Shown: in pieces, positions 35,934 through 42,803 of the stretch
How the letters are laid out: every line of letters begins with the position of its first letter
How positions within the stretch are numbered: the stretch's first letter is position 1
NCBI GenBank assembly: GCA_027062365.1
Contig: JAMOTK010000012.1
Location: 1 to 56,977, forward strand
From: Sulfurovum sp.
GTDB lineage: Bacteria > Campylobacterota > Campylobacteria > Campylobacterales > Sulfurovaceae
DNA length: 56,977 nt
Reading direction: 5' to 3'
The notes under the pieces: model-generated
The model's input: only the letters and a program-made list of their open reading frames with translations
Told to the model about the DNA's origin: nothing
The model's database searches: none
Made by a program: the position numbers and the translations under genes

Positions 35934-36575
35934 ATGATAAAGTATTTTTATCTACCATTTTTTTTGTTTACACTACTTGGAGCATCGCAGGTTAATTTAA
36001 CCCCTACGCTCTCTTCTATTAGTGTCAAAGTCAATGGTGAACGCATTCGTATTTCTCGTATGCAAGATACAAATCATAAACTTCGCAATGAATATAGCCT
36101 CACCTCTCGTGTTTCGCCTCCTTTTGAGATACAGCCATATACAGTGCTAGAGGGTATCACAACCATTTCAGAGCTTGATGTATTTAAGTTTATTCAGTAT
36201 ACTCTCAAAAAAGGGGGCTTATTGATAGATGCAAGACTTAGTAACTGGTTTTACCAATCTACTATTCCTAGTGCTATCAATATCCCCTTTAATACTTTGG
36301 ATAAAAGTAATGCACCCAAAACACTCCAAAAATTTGCTGTGACATACAATGGTAAAGAATTTAATTTTTCAAAAGCAAAAAAAATCATTGTTTTTGATAA
36401 TGGACCATGGTGTCCCCAATCTTCCAAAGCCATACATACACTTGTCGCATTAGGCTACCCTAAAGATAAGATTCTATACTATAGAGGTGGGATGCAATAT
36501 TGGAGTATATTGGGACTCATCTATGCCTATCCAACCGAAGAAACAGATAACAAAGGAAATATAAATGTCCAATAA
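35934..36575 (+). CDS. Secreted rhodanese-like protein A
   Basis: A 213-residue protein with a signal peptide (about 1-18, FLPFFLFTLLGASQ), an N-terminal segment containing MQDTNHKLRNEYSLTSRVSPPFEIQP, and a rhodanese-like domain (about 90-200) with LLIDARLSNWFYQSTIPSAINIP and the putative active-site loop DNGPWCPQS. It is probably periplasmic and could handle sulfane sulfur. A paralogue lies two genes downstream; in that protein the motif reads CPPFCIQP, whereas here both Cys are replaced (SPPFEIQP). The gene overlaps the LysM gene by 11 bases. Confidence 0.75.
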   Translation: MIKYFYLPFFLFTLLGASQVNLTPTLSSISVKVNGERIRISRMQDTNHKLRNEYSLTSRVSPPFEIQPYTVLEGITTISELDVFKFIQYTLKKGGLLIDARLSNWFYQSTIPSAINIPFNTLDKSNAPKTLQKFAVTYNGKEFNFSKAKKIIVFDNGPWCPQSSKAIHTLVALGYPKDKILYYRGGMQYWSILGLIYAYPTEETDNKGNINVQ

Positions 36576-37701
36576 GAAACCCGTAGACCCAAATGACTAT
36601 TATGCCAACTATTTGGCTGAGACAAACAATAACTTACGATCTAGCACCTTATTGGAGCAAGAAAAAGAAGAAAAAAAACCTTCTTCTACAAAGACGCTCT
36701 TACTTCTAGCTCTTGTCGTCGTTCTAGGTGGGGAGGGGTTCTATCTTTGGCAACAAAGTACCCAAAAGCAACCTACAGTACCAAGTATCGTCCAATCAGA
36801 AGTGATACTTCCTATTGCTAAAACAGAGACAGAGACCGTTCAAAAAGAGACCAATATATCTACTACCAAAGAGAGTGTCGGAGAGACCAAGCCTATCAAA
36901 ACCGTGATACCCGTAGTCAAAGTCAAAGCTACACCAAAACCAGTGATGATACCTAAAGAAAAAGCTATCGTAACCCCTGAATCTACCCCTACAATCACGC
37001 CTACACTAAAACCTATAGTAAACGCCATCACTAAGCCACAAGAATCTTTAGAGACATCACTGATAGAAGGTCTCAAAAAAAGTGACCTACCTGATGAAGA
37101 GACTTTAGATGAAAAGACCCTTGATGAAGATGTAGACACAGCCGAAATAAGTGCAGAAGAAAGAAGAGCAAAACTCGCTAGTATCCTCCAAGAATCTAAC
37201 GATAACGCCCAAGCCAAAGCTGATGCAAAAGCCAGAGCCAGTGCAAGAATCAAAGCACATGCCAAAGTCAGAGCTGAGAAAAAAGCCAAAGCCGAGGAAC
37301 AAGCTAAAGCTAAGGAAAAAGCCAAAGCCGAGGAACAAGCCAAAGCCGAGGAACAAGCTAAAGCTGAGGAAAAAGCCAAAGCCGAGGAAAAAGCCAAAGC
37401 CGAGGAACAAGCTAAAGCTGAGGAAAAAGCCAAAGCTAAGGAAAAAGCCAAAGCCGATGCAAAAGCCAAAGCCGATGCAAAAGCCAAAGCTGATGCAAAA
37501 GCCAAAAAGAAAAAGAAAAAAGAAAAAGTACGCTACGTTACCGTAAGAAAAGGGGATACCCTAGGTAAGATTGCCAAACGTGTCTATGGAGCATCATCAA
37601 AGTATACGATTATCCAGAAAGCCAATGCAGCTACACTCAAAAAAAGTTCTGGTCTTTCTATTGGTCAAAAACTAATCATACCAAAACTTAAAAAGAAATA
37701 A
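36565..37701 (+). CDS. Membrane-anchored LysM protein with Ala/Lys/Glu repeat stalk
   Basis: A 378-residue protein. Residues about 1-47 are cytoplasmic, 48-66 form one membrane segment (LLLLALVVVLGGEGFYLW), 67-200 are a Pro/Thr/Lys linker, 241-312 are twelve six-residue AKAEEQ/K-type repeats expected to be helical, and 324-376 are a LysM domain (YVTVRKGDTLGKIAKRVYG...LSIGQKLIIP). LysM binds peptidoglycan glycan strands, so the stalk would span from inner membrane to the wall. It is sandwiched between two rhodanese-like genes, overlapping the first and two bases from the second. A TolA-like spacer role is an alternative reading of the stalk. Confidence 0.82.
   Translation: MSNKKPVDPNDYYANYLAETNNNLRSSTLLEQEKEEKKPSSTKTLLLLALVVVLGGEGFYLWQQSTQKQPTVPSIVQSEVILPIAKTETETVQKETNISTTKESVGETKPIKTVIPVVKVKATPKPVMIPKEKAIVTPESTPTITPTLKPIVNAITKPQESLETSLIEGLKKSDLPDEETLDEKTLDEDVDTAEISAEERRAKLASILQESNDNAQAKADAKARASARIKAHAKVRAEKKAKAEEQAKAKEKAKAEEQAKAEEQAKAEEKAKAEEKAKAEEQAKAEEKAKAKEKAKADAKAKADAKAKADAKAKKKKKKEKVRYVTVRKGDTLGKIAKRVYGASSKYTIIQKANAATLKKSSGLSIGQKLIIPKLKKK
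37285..37500 (+). repeat. 18-bp tandem repeat, 12 units, in the LysM gene
   Basis: Twelve consecutive 18-bp units based on GCCAAAGCCGAGGAACAA encode AKAEEQ and variants AKAEEK, AKAKEK and AKADAK (last three). Several units are identical at the nucleotide level, so copy number could change by slippage without breaking the frame. Confidence 0.95.
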
Positions 37702-37703
37702 GT

Positions 37704-38354
37704 ATGATAGCATTTATCTTAGCTACCTTACTTTGCCTTCCTCTTTACGCAGAAGAAAATAAAGCAAAGGTAACACAAGATATTATCGTCAAAATTACTA
37801 AAGATTTACCCTATGTTGAGACTAAAGAGCTAGGTAAAAAAGTCATTATTCAACGCATACAAGACCCTACACATAAATTAAGTGATGACTATAGTAAAAC
37901 ATCCTTACCTTGTCCTCCTTTTTGCATACAGCCTACAAACATAGATAAAAAGATAGAAACCATAGGCGAACTAGAATTACTAAACTTCATCAAGATAGAG
38001 AACAATGATACACAAAATGCCCTACTCATCGATGCCCGTTTAGCATTTGATTACCTCAAAGAGTCTATCCCCTCTGCTGATAACATCCCTTATGATAGAG
38101 TACAAAACCTAGACAAAGCATCTATGGCTAAGATATTTACACTCTTTGGTATGAAAAGTGACATAGAAGGAAAATGGGATTTTTCCAAAGCCAAAAAACT
38201 TATCATCTTCTCTCATGCCATCTACTGTGACCAATCCAAACAACTCATCCAAACCTTAACCAAACACGGCTACCCAAAAAACCTACTCTACTATTACAGA
38301 AGTGGATTACAAGGATGGAAACTCTTAGGACTAAGCACAAGAATGGGTAGTTAG
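37704..38354 (+). CDS. Secreted rhodanese-like protein B
   Basis: A 216-residue paralogue of the gene at 35934-36575. It has a signal peptide (about 1-15, FILATLLCLPLYA), the N-terminal segment IQRIQDPTHKLSDDYSKTSLPCPPFCIQP with two Cys, a TIGELELLNFI segment and a rhodanese-like domain (about 105-210) with LLIDARLAFDYLKESIPSADNIP and the active-site-like loop SHAIYCDQS. GYPKNLLYYYRSGLQGWKLLGL near the end matches GYPKDKILYYRGGMQYWSILGL in paralogue A. Probably periplasmic sulfur handling; a redox role for the CPPFC pair is inference. Confidence 0.78.
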   Translation: MIAFILATLLCLPLYAEENKAKVTQDIIVKITKDLPYVETKELGKKVIIQRIQDPTHKLSDDYSKTSLPCPPFCIQPTNIDKKIETIGELELLNFIKIENNDTQNALLIDARLAFDYLKESIPSADNIPYDRVQNLDKASMAKIFTLFGMKSDIEGKWDFSKAKKLIIFSHAIYCDQSKQLIQTLTKHGYPKNLLYYYRSGLQGWKLLGLSTRMGS

Positions 38355-38381
38355 CTATAGTGGATGAAAGTAAATTATGTG

Positions 38382-38416
38382 TATAATTTCACAAAAATTT
38401 TAAAATAAAGAGGAGG
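38382..38416 (+). promoter_or_regulatory. Promoter and strong ribosome binding site of the arabinan-precursor operon
   Basis: TATAAT at 38382-38387 followed by AGGAGG (38411-38416), five bases before the ATG at 38422. The Shine-Dalgarno is the best in the window, suggesting efficient translation of the first gene. No good -35. Confidence 0.6.
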
Positions 38417-38421
38417 TTTTT

Positions 38422-39291
38422 ATGAAATTATCAGCACTAGTTAAACTCATGCGACCCCAGCAATACATCAAAAATCTCTTTATCTTCCTTCCACTCTTCT
38501 TTGCCCTTAAAATCACAGATACAGAACTGTTGGGTAATGCATTTATCGCTTTCATAGCCTTTTCCCTTACAGCCTCTGCTATCTACACACTCAATGACTA
38601 CTACGATATTGAAGAAGACAAAGAGCATCCAAAGAAAAAGAGTCGTCCGTTGGCATCAGGAGCTATTAGCAAATCTCAAGCCATTATTATCATGGTAGTG
38701 CTAGGTTTAGCAGGGTTTGCACTTATGGCAACACTGTCATTAAAAGCCGTGGGTATTCTTGCTACCTATGTTGCTATGAACATTGCCTATAGTTTGTATC
38801 TCAAACATATTGCCATCTTAGATGTGACTATTATTGCTATTGGTTTTGTGTTGCGTCTATTCATTGGTTCTGCTGTTACAGGCATACACCTCTCAATGTG
38901 GATTGTCATTATGACTTTCCTTTTAGCACTTTTTATGGCTTTAGCAAAACGAAGAGATGATGTACTTATTTATCTCGATACTGGTAAGAAGATGCGTAAA
39001 GTAATTGATGGGTACAACTTACAATTTCTTGATATAGCAATGGCAATCATGGCTTCAGTGGTTATCGTTGCTTACACTATCTATACCACATCAGCAGAAG
39101 TGGTAGCGAGAACACATAGTGAATATTTATATCTTACTGCACTCTTTGTCATCTTAGGTATCTTACGCTATCTACAGGTGACATTTGTACTTAAAGACAG
39201 TGGTTCACCTACAAAGATTGTACTTAAAGACCGTTTCATGCAACTAACCCTCATAGGATGGGTACTTATATTTGCTTGGATACTGTATTAA
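38422..39291 (+). CDS. UbiA-family polyprenyl-phosphate phosphoribosyltransferase (DPPR synthase-like)
   Basis: A 289-residue membrane protein with about nine helices. Its first Asp-rich loop reads LNDYYDIEEDKEHPKKKSRP (Asn58, Asp59, Asp62, Asp66), matching the NDxxDxxxDxxHPxKxxRP form of mycobacterial decaprenyl-phosphate phosphoribosyltransferase (Rv3806c) better than quinone-type UbiA. That enzyme joins 5-phosphoribosyl diphosphate to polyprenyl phosphate. Neighbours are DprE1- and DprE2-like genes and a phosphatase, which complete the pathway. The other UbiA protein in this window (14827-15705) has a different motif and is the quinone enzyme. Confidence 0.82.
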   Translation: MKLSALVKLMRPQQYIKNLFIFLPLFFALKITDTELLGNAFIAFIAFSLTASAIYTLNDYYDIEEDKEHPKKKSRPLASGAISKSQAIIIMVVLGLAGFALMATLSLKAVGILATYVAMNIAYSLYLKHIAILDVTIIAIGFVLRLFIGSAVTGIHLSMWIVIMTFLLALFMALAKRRDDVLIYLDTGKKMRKVIDGYNLQFLDIAMAIMASVVIVAYTIYTTSAEVVARTHSEYLYLTALFVILGILRYLQVTFVLKDSGSPTKIVLKDRFMQLTLIGWVLIFAWILY

Positions 39292-39292
39292 T

Positions 39293-39697
39293 ATGACTGC
39301 TATAAAATACATTATCTTTGCAGTAATCTCCACATTATTCAATCTTCTGTTCCAATATTTCAGCTTTGGAATCTACAACGGTTGGGGTTCTCTCTATGTG
39401 GCAATGTTCCTTGGAACACTTGCAGGTCTTATTGTAAAATATGTATTAGACAAGAAGTTTATCTTCTATCATGAAGTTAAAAATAAAAAAGATGATGCCA
39501 AGAAGTTCGCACTTTATTCACTCATGGGTGTCTTTACGACTATCATTTTTTGGGGAATGGAGATTGCCTTTGACCATCTATCTCAAGACCCTAATGCCAA
39601 ATACCTTGGAGCTATTATCGGTCTGAGTATTGGGTATGTCATCAAATACTTTTTAGATAAAAAGTTTGTATTTATTCACAAAGAGGAAATAGCATGA
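39293..39697 (+). CDS. GtrA-family membrane protein
   Basis: A 134-residue protein with four membrane helices. GtrA proteins act as flippases or recruiters of polyprenyl-linked sugars; Rv3789 does this in the mycobacterial arabinan pathway. Two similar blocks, KYVLDKKFIF and KYFLDKKFVF, close the two halves. I use ATG at 39293 rather than the upstream TTG at 39272, because ATG gives the usual N-terminal helix (MTAIKYIIFAVIST) and avoids overlapping the previous gene. Its stop overlaps the DprE1-like start by four bases (ATGA). Confidence 0.83.
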   Translation: MTAIKYIIFAVISTLFNLLFQYFSFGIYNGWGSLYVAMFLGTLAGLIVKYVLDKKFIFYHEVKNKKDDAKKFALYSLMGVFTTIIFWGMEIAFDHLSQDPNAKYLGAIIGLSIGYVIKYFLDKKFVFIHKEEIA

Positions 39698-40992
39698 GCC
39701 TTATGAGTTGGGGAATGTACCCCAAGATAAAGAATACCGTATTTAAATTCACCACAGCAGAAAACCTCAAAGAGATTATCAACACCAATGATGAACTCAT
39801 CCCTTACGGTAACGGCAGAAGTTATGGCGATAGTGCATTAAGTACCAATATTATCAACGTCAAACCCAAAGACTATTTTTTAGACTTTGATGAACAAAAA
39901 GGACTACTACATATACAAGCAGGTGTTTTACTCTCAGAAATACTAGAACACTATGTACCAAGAGGATGGTTTCTCAAAGTCACCCCTGGGACTAAACTTA
40001 TCACAGTAGGTGGTGCCATTGCTTCAGATGTGCATGGTAAAAATCACCATGTCGAAGGATGTTTTTCTGAATGTGTTGAAGCGTTTACTATAATGCTTGC
40101 AGATGGCGAGACTGTTACTTGTACCAAAGAAGGAACACCTGATTTATGGAAAGCCACTTGTGGGGGTATGGGTCTAACAGGTGTTATCTTAGATGCCAAA
40201 ATCTATCTCAAAAAAATAAACTCTCAATACATCGACCAGACAACCATTAAAACTAAGAACCTAAAAGAGACCTTCACAGCTTTTGAAGCGTACCAAGACA
40301 AACCTTACTCAGTAGCATGGATAGACTGTCTAGCCAAAGGTGATAAGATAGGCAAATGCCTGCTCATGGTTGGAGATTTTAGAGACGATGGTAAACTAAA
40401 CTACAAACTCAAAGCACAAAAATCCATCCCTTTCAATTTTCCAAGCTTCGCACTCAACAACTGGAGTGTCAGAGCATTCAACTGGCTGTACTATGGAAAA
40501 TCTAAAAACGGTGTCTCTAAACAAAGAGTAGATATAGATACTTTTTTTTACCCCCTTGATGCCATCGGTCATTGGAACCGTATCTATGGAAAGAATGGCT
40601 TTACACAGTATCAGTTCATCTTACCTAAAGAGACAAGCTATGAGGGATTAGAAGAGATATTAACGGCTATCTCTGACTCAGGTAAGGGTTCATTTCTTGC
40701 AGTGCTTAAACTCTATGGTAAAGCCAATGATAACTGGCTTTCATTTCCTATAGAAGGCTACAGCCTTGCACTAGACTTTAAGATAGAAAAGGGACTCTTT
40801 GAATTGCTAGACAAACTAGATGAAGTCGTAGTAAAACACAAGGGTAGAATTTACCTGACTAAAGATGTACGAGTAAGCAAAGAGACCTTTGAAAAAGGCT
40901 ATCCGAACATAGAGAAGTTCAGAACATTCAGAAAAAAAAATAAGATGAACAGTAAGTTTCAATCACAACAATCAAAAAGAGTAGGAATATAA
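39694..40992 (+). CDS. DprE1-like FAD-dependent oxidase (decaprenylphosphoryl-ribose 2'-oxidase)
   Basis: A 432-residue FAD enzyme. The pyrophosphate-binding stretch is YGNGRSYGDSALS (residues 38-50), and GGAIASDVHGKNHH (106-119) is almost the same as M. tuberculosis DprE1. YPLDAIGHWNRIYG and TQYQFILPKE follow in the substrate domain. Lys390 aligns with the catalytic Lys418 of DprE1, while Ala359 (YSLALDF) occupies the Cys387 position. Together with DprE2 it would epimerise polyprenylphosphoryl-ribose to -arabinose. Other FAD-linked oxidases such as alditol oxidases are less close. The function depends on the shared operon, which is strong context. Confidence 0.87.
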   Translation: MSLMSWGMYPKIKNTVFKFTTAENLKEIINTNDELIPYGNGRSYGDSALSTNIINVKPKDYFLDFDEQKGLLHIQAGVLLSEILEHYVPRGWFLKVTPGTKLITVGGAIASDVHGKNHHVEGCFSECVEAFTIMLADGETVTCTKEGTPDLWKATCGGMGLTGVILDAKIYLKKINSQYIDQTTIKTKNLKETFTAFEAYQDKPYSVAWIDCLAKGDKIGKCLLMVGDFRDDGKLNYKLKAQKSIPFNFPSFALNNWSVRAFNWLYYGKSKNGVSKQRVDIDTFFYPLDAIGHWNRIYGKNGFTQYQFILPKETSYEGLEEILTAISDSGKGSFLAVLKLYGKANDNWLSFPIEGYSLALDFKIEKGLFELLDKLDEVVVKHKGRIYLTKDVRVSKETFEKGYPNIEKFRTFRKKNKMNSKFQSQQSKRVGI

Positions 40993-40993
40993 T

Positions 40994-41725
40994 ATGAGCT
41001 ATGTATTAATCATCGGGGCAAAGAGTGACATTGCCAAAGCAACAGCAAGAGAATATGCAAAGAATGGGTATGACCTTTATCTTGCAGGTAGAAATATAAG
41101 TGAACTAGAAGTATTTGCACAAGATATTGTTACTCGAACGCAAAAAGAGGTAAAGCTTGTAGAACTAGATATATTAGATTATGCAAGTCATCAATCTTTT
41201 TATAACAACTTAGAAGAGGAGCCTTTGGGTGTAATCTCTGCTGTTGGTTACTTAGGAGAACAGGAAAAAGCTCAATCAGATTTTACAGAGGCTCAAAAGA
41301 TTATGGACACTAACTATACAGGTGTAGTGAGTTTATTTAACATTATTGCTGATGATTTTGAAAAGAGAAGAAGTGGATTTATGGTTGGGATTAGCTCTGT
41401 TGCTGGAGATCGTGGTCGTAAGAGTAATTACATTTATGGTTCTGCTAAAGCCGCACTTACAGCGTATCTCTCTGGACTTAGAAATAGACTTTACGAATCT
41501 CAGGTGCATGTACTGACTGTAAAGCCTGGGTTTGTTGCTACGAAGATGACAGAAGAGATGGATTTACCTGAGAAATTAACGGCACAGCCTGAAGAAGTGG
41601 CACTAGAGATCTACAAAGCTCAGCAAAGTGCTAAGAATGTACTTTATACGAAGTGGATTTGGAAGTGGGTGATGTTGATTATTCGTAATATTCCAGAGTT
41701 TCAGTTTAAGAAGATGAGTATATAG
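40994..41725 (+). CDS. DprE2-like short-chain reductase
   Basis: A 243-residue SDR that would reduce the keto intermediate made by the DprE1-like oxidase. The nucleotide-binding loop is IIGAKSDIAKATA (TGxxxGIG-like, with the atypical GAKSDIA seen in DprE2), the catalytic Ser lies in VGISSVAGDRG (about 132-141) and the Tyr-Lys pair is Tyr148 and Lys152 (YGSAK). It starts one base after the DprE1-like gene ends and one base before the HAD gene. Substrate is inferred from operon partners. Confidence 0.85.
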   Translation: MSYVLIIGAKSDIAKATAREYAKNGYDLYLAGRNISELEVFAQDIVTRTQKEVKLVELDILDYASHQSFYNNLEEEPLGVISAVGYLGEQEKAQSDFTEAQKIMDTNYTGVVSLFNIIADDFEKRRSGFMVGISSVAGDRGRKSNYIYGSAKAALTAYLSGLRNRLYESQVHVLTVKPGFVATKMTEEMDLPEKLTAQPEEVALEIYKAQQSAKNVLYTKWIWKWVMLIIRNIPEFQFKKMSI

Positions 41726-41726
41726 A

Positions 41727-42338
41727 GTGACACTTGCTCTCTTTGACTTCGACGGTACCATCACCACAGACGACAGCCTTATCAAGTTTATTCGTTTCGT
41801 CGTTGGTGATGCAAAGTTTGCCATAGGCATGGTAGCACTATCTCCTATGCTCATTGCCTACAAACTAAAATTCATCCCCAACTACAAAGCCAAACAAACT
41901 ATGCTCGGCTACTTCTTTAAAGGTATGATAGAAGAGAAGTTCAAGCAAGTAGCCAAGGAATATTCTCTCAATCATATTGACAGTATCCTTCGTCCAAAAG
42001 CTATGGAAAAGATAGCATGGCACAAAGAACAAGGTCATAAGGTTGTCATCGTCTCAGCTTCTATAGAGTGCTGGCTCAAACCGTGGTGTGATAAACATGG
42101 TCTCGACCTTATCGCCACAAAACTAGAGATTAAAAATGGTATAGTAACAGGCAAGTTCCTTAGTAAAAACTGCTATGGCATAGAAAAAGCCAATAGAGTA
42201 AAAGAACGGTATAGCCTTGATGATTATGACCACAGCTATGCCTATGGCGATAGTCATGGTGATAAGGAGCTTTTGGAGCTTGTGGATGAGGGGTTTTATA
42301 AGCCGTTTAGAGTACGTTCTAATAGTAATCTAAAGTAA
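41727..42338 (+). CDS. HAD subfamily IB phosphatase, last gene of the arabinan-precursor operon
   Basis: A 203-residue HAD-IB hydrolase. Motif I is LFDFDGTIT with Asp7 and Asp9, motif II includes VIVSASIECW and motif III/IV YGDSHGDKELLEL. The start is GTG at 41727, one base after the reductase stop. In the mycobacterial route a phosphatase removes the 5-phosphate from polyprenylphosphoryl-5-phosphoribose (Rv3807c, a PAP2 type). This HAD enzyme is the natural candidate for that step here. SerB-like or phosphoglycolate-type activity cannot be excluded. Confidence 0.8.
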   Translation: MTLALFDFDGTITTDDSLIKFIRFVVGDAKFAIGMVALSPMLIAYKLKFIPNYKAKQTMLGYFFKGMIEEKFKQVAKEYSLNHIDSILRPKAMEKIAWHKEQGHKVVIVSASIECWLKPWCDKHGLDLIATKLEIKNGIVTGKFLSKNCYGIEKANRVKERYSLDDYDHSYAYGDSHGDKELLELVDEGFYKPFRVRSNSNLK

Positions 42339-42359
42339 GGATAATAAAGGGTGCATTGA

Positions 42360-42435
42360 TGGTGGAGAATAACGGGATCGAACCGTCGACCTCTTCGCTG
42401 CCAGCGAAGCGCTCTCCCAGCTGAGCTAATTCCCC
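42360..42435 (-). tRNA. tRNA-Ala (anticodon GGC)
   Basis: A 76-nt tRNA with acceptor GGGGAAT/ATTCTCC including the G3-U70 pair that AlaRS recognises, anticodon stem CTTCG/CGAAG around loop CTGGCAG, T arm and encoded CCA. It is convergent with the HAD gene. Confidence 0.96.
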
Positions 42436-42504
42436 AATGTTTATAATGTTTGTAGAGTGTGATTTTAACCAAAGGTAGGTTTGAGTTACCTTTAGTTTTG
42501 GATT

Positions 42505-42786
42505 TTATGAACGTTCTGTGATTTCTAAGAGGTGGTAGCCAAACTGTGTTTGTACAGGTCCGTGGACAACACCTATCTCATCGTTGAAAACTACTTTGTC
42601 AAACTCTGGTACCATTTGACCTTCGCCAAATTGTCCTAATGCTCCACCACTCGCACCTGATGGGCAGGTTGAGTTCTCTTGTGCTGCTTGTTCAAATGTG
42701 ATTTCTCCACTGTTTATCTTCTCTTTGAGTTCCGTACAGAACGCTTCATCATTTACGAGTATATGTCTTGCTGATGCCATTGCCAT
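42505..42786 (-). CDS. Parvulin-type peptidyl-prolyl isomerase
   Basis: A 93-residue stand-alone PpiC/parvulin domain: SARHILV at the start, then GASGGALGQFGEGQMVPEFDKVVF and VQTQFGYHLLEI, the complete rotamase fold with its conserved C-terminal His. No signal peptide is present, so it is cytoplasmic, like E. coli PpiC. The first ATG has GGATAAAAG upstream. It is 17 bases downstream of dnaG on the same strand. Confidence 0.9.
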   Translation of the reverse strand: MAMASARHILVNDEAFCTELKEKINSGEITFEQAAQENSTCPSGASGGALGQFGEGQMVPEFDKVVFNDEIGVVHGPVQTQFGYHLLEITERS

Positions 42787-42803
42787 CTTTTATCCTTTTG
42801 TGT

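Noticed and set aside
36840-37546. Long open frames on both strands across the LysM gene repeat (Ala/Ser/Leu-rich minus-strand frame and Lys/Pro-rich plus-strand frame)
   Set aside because: They arise from the 18-bp repeat, which has no stops in other frames. Their composition is low-complexity and they lack ribosome binding sites.
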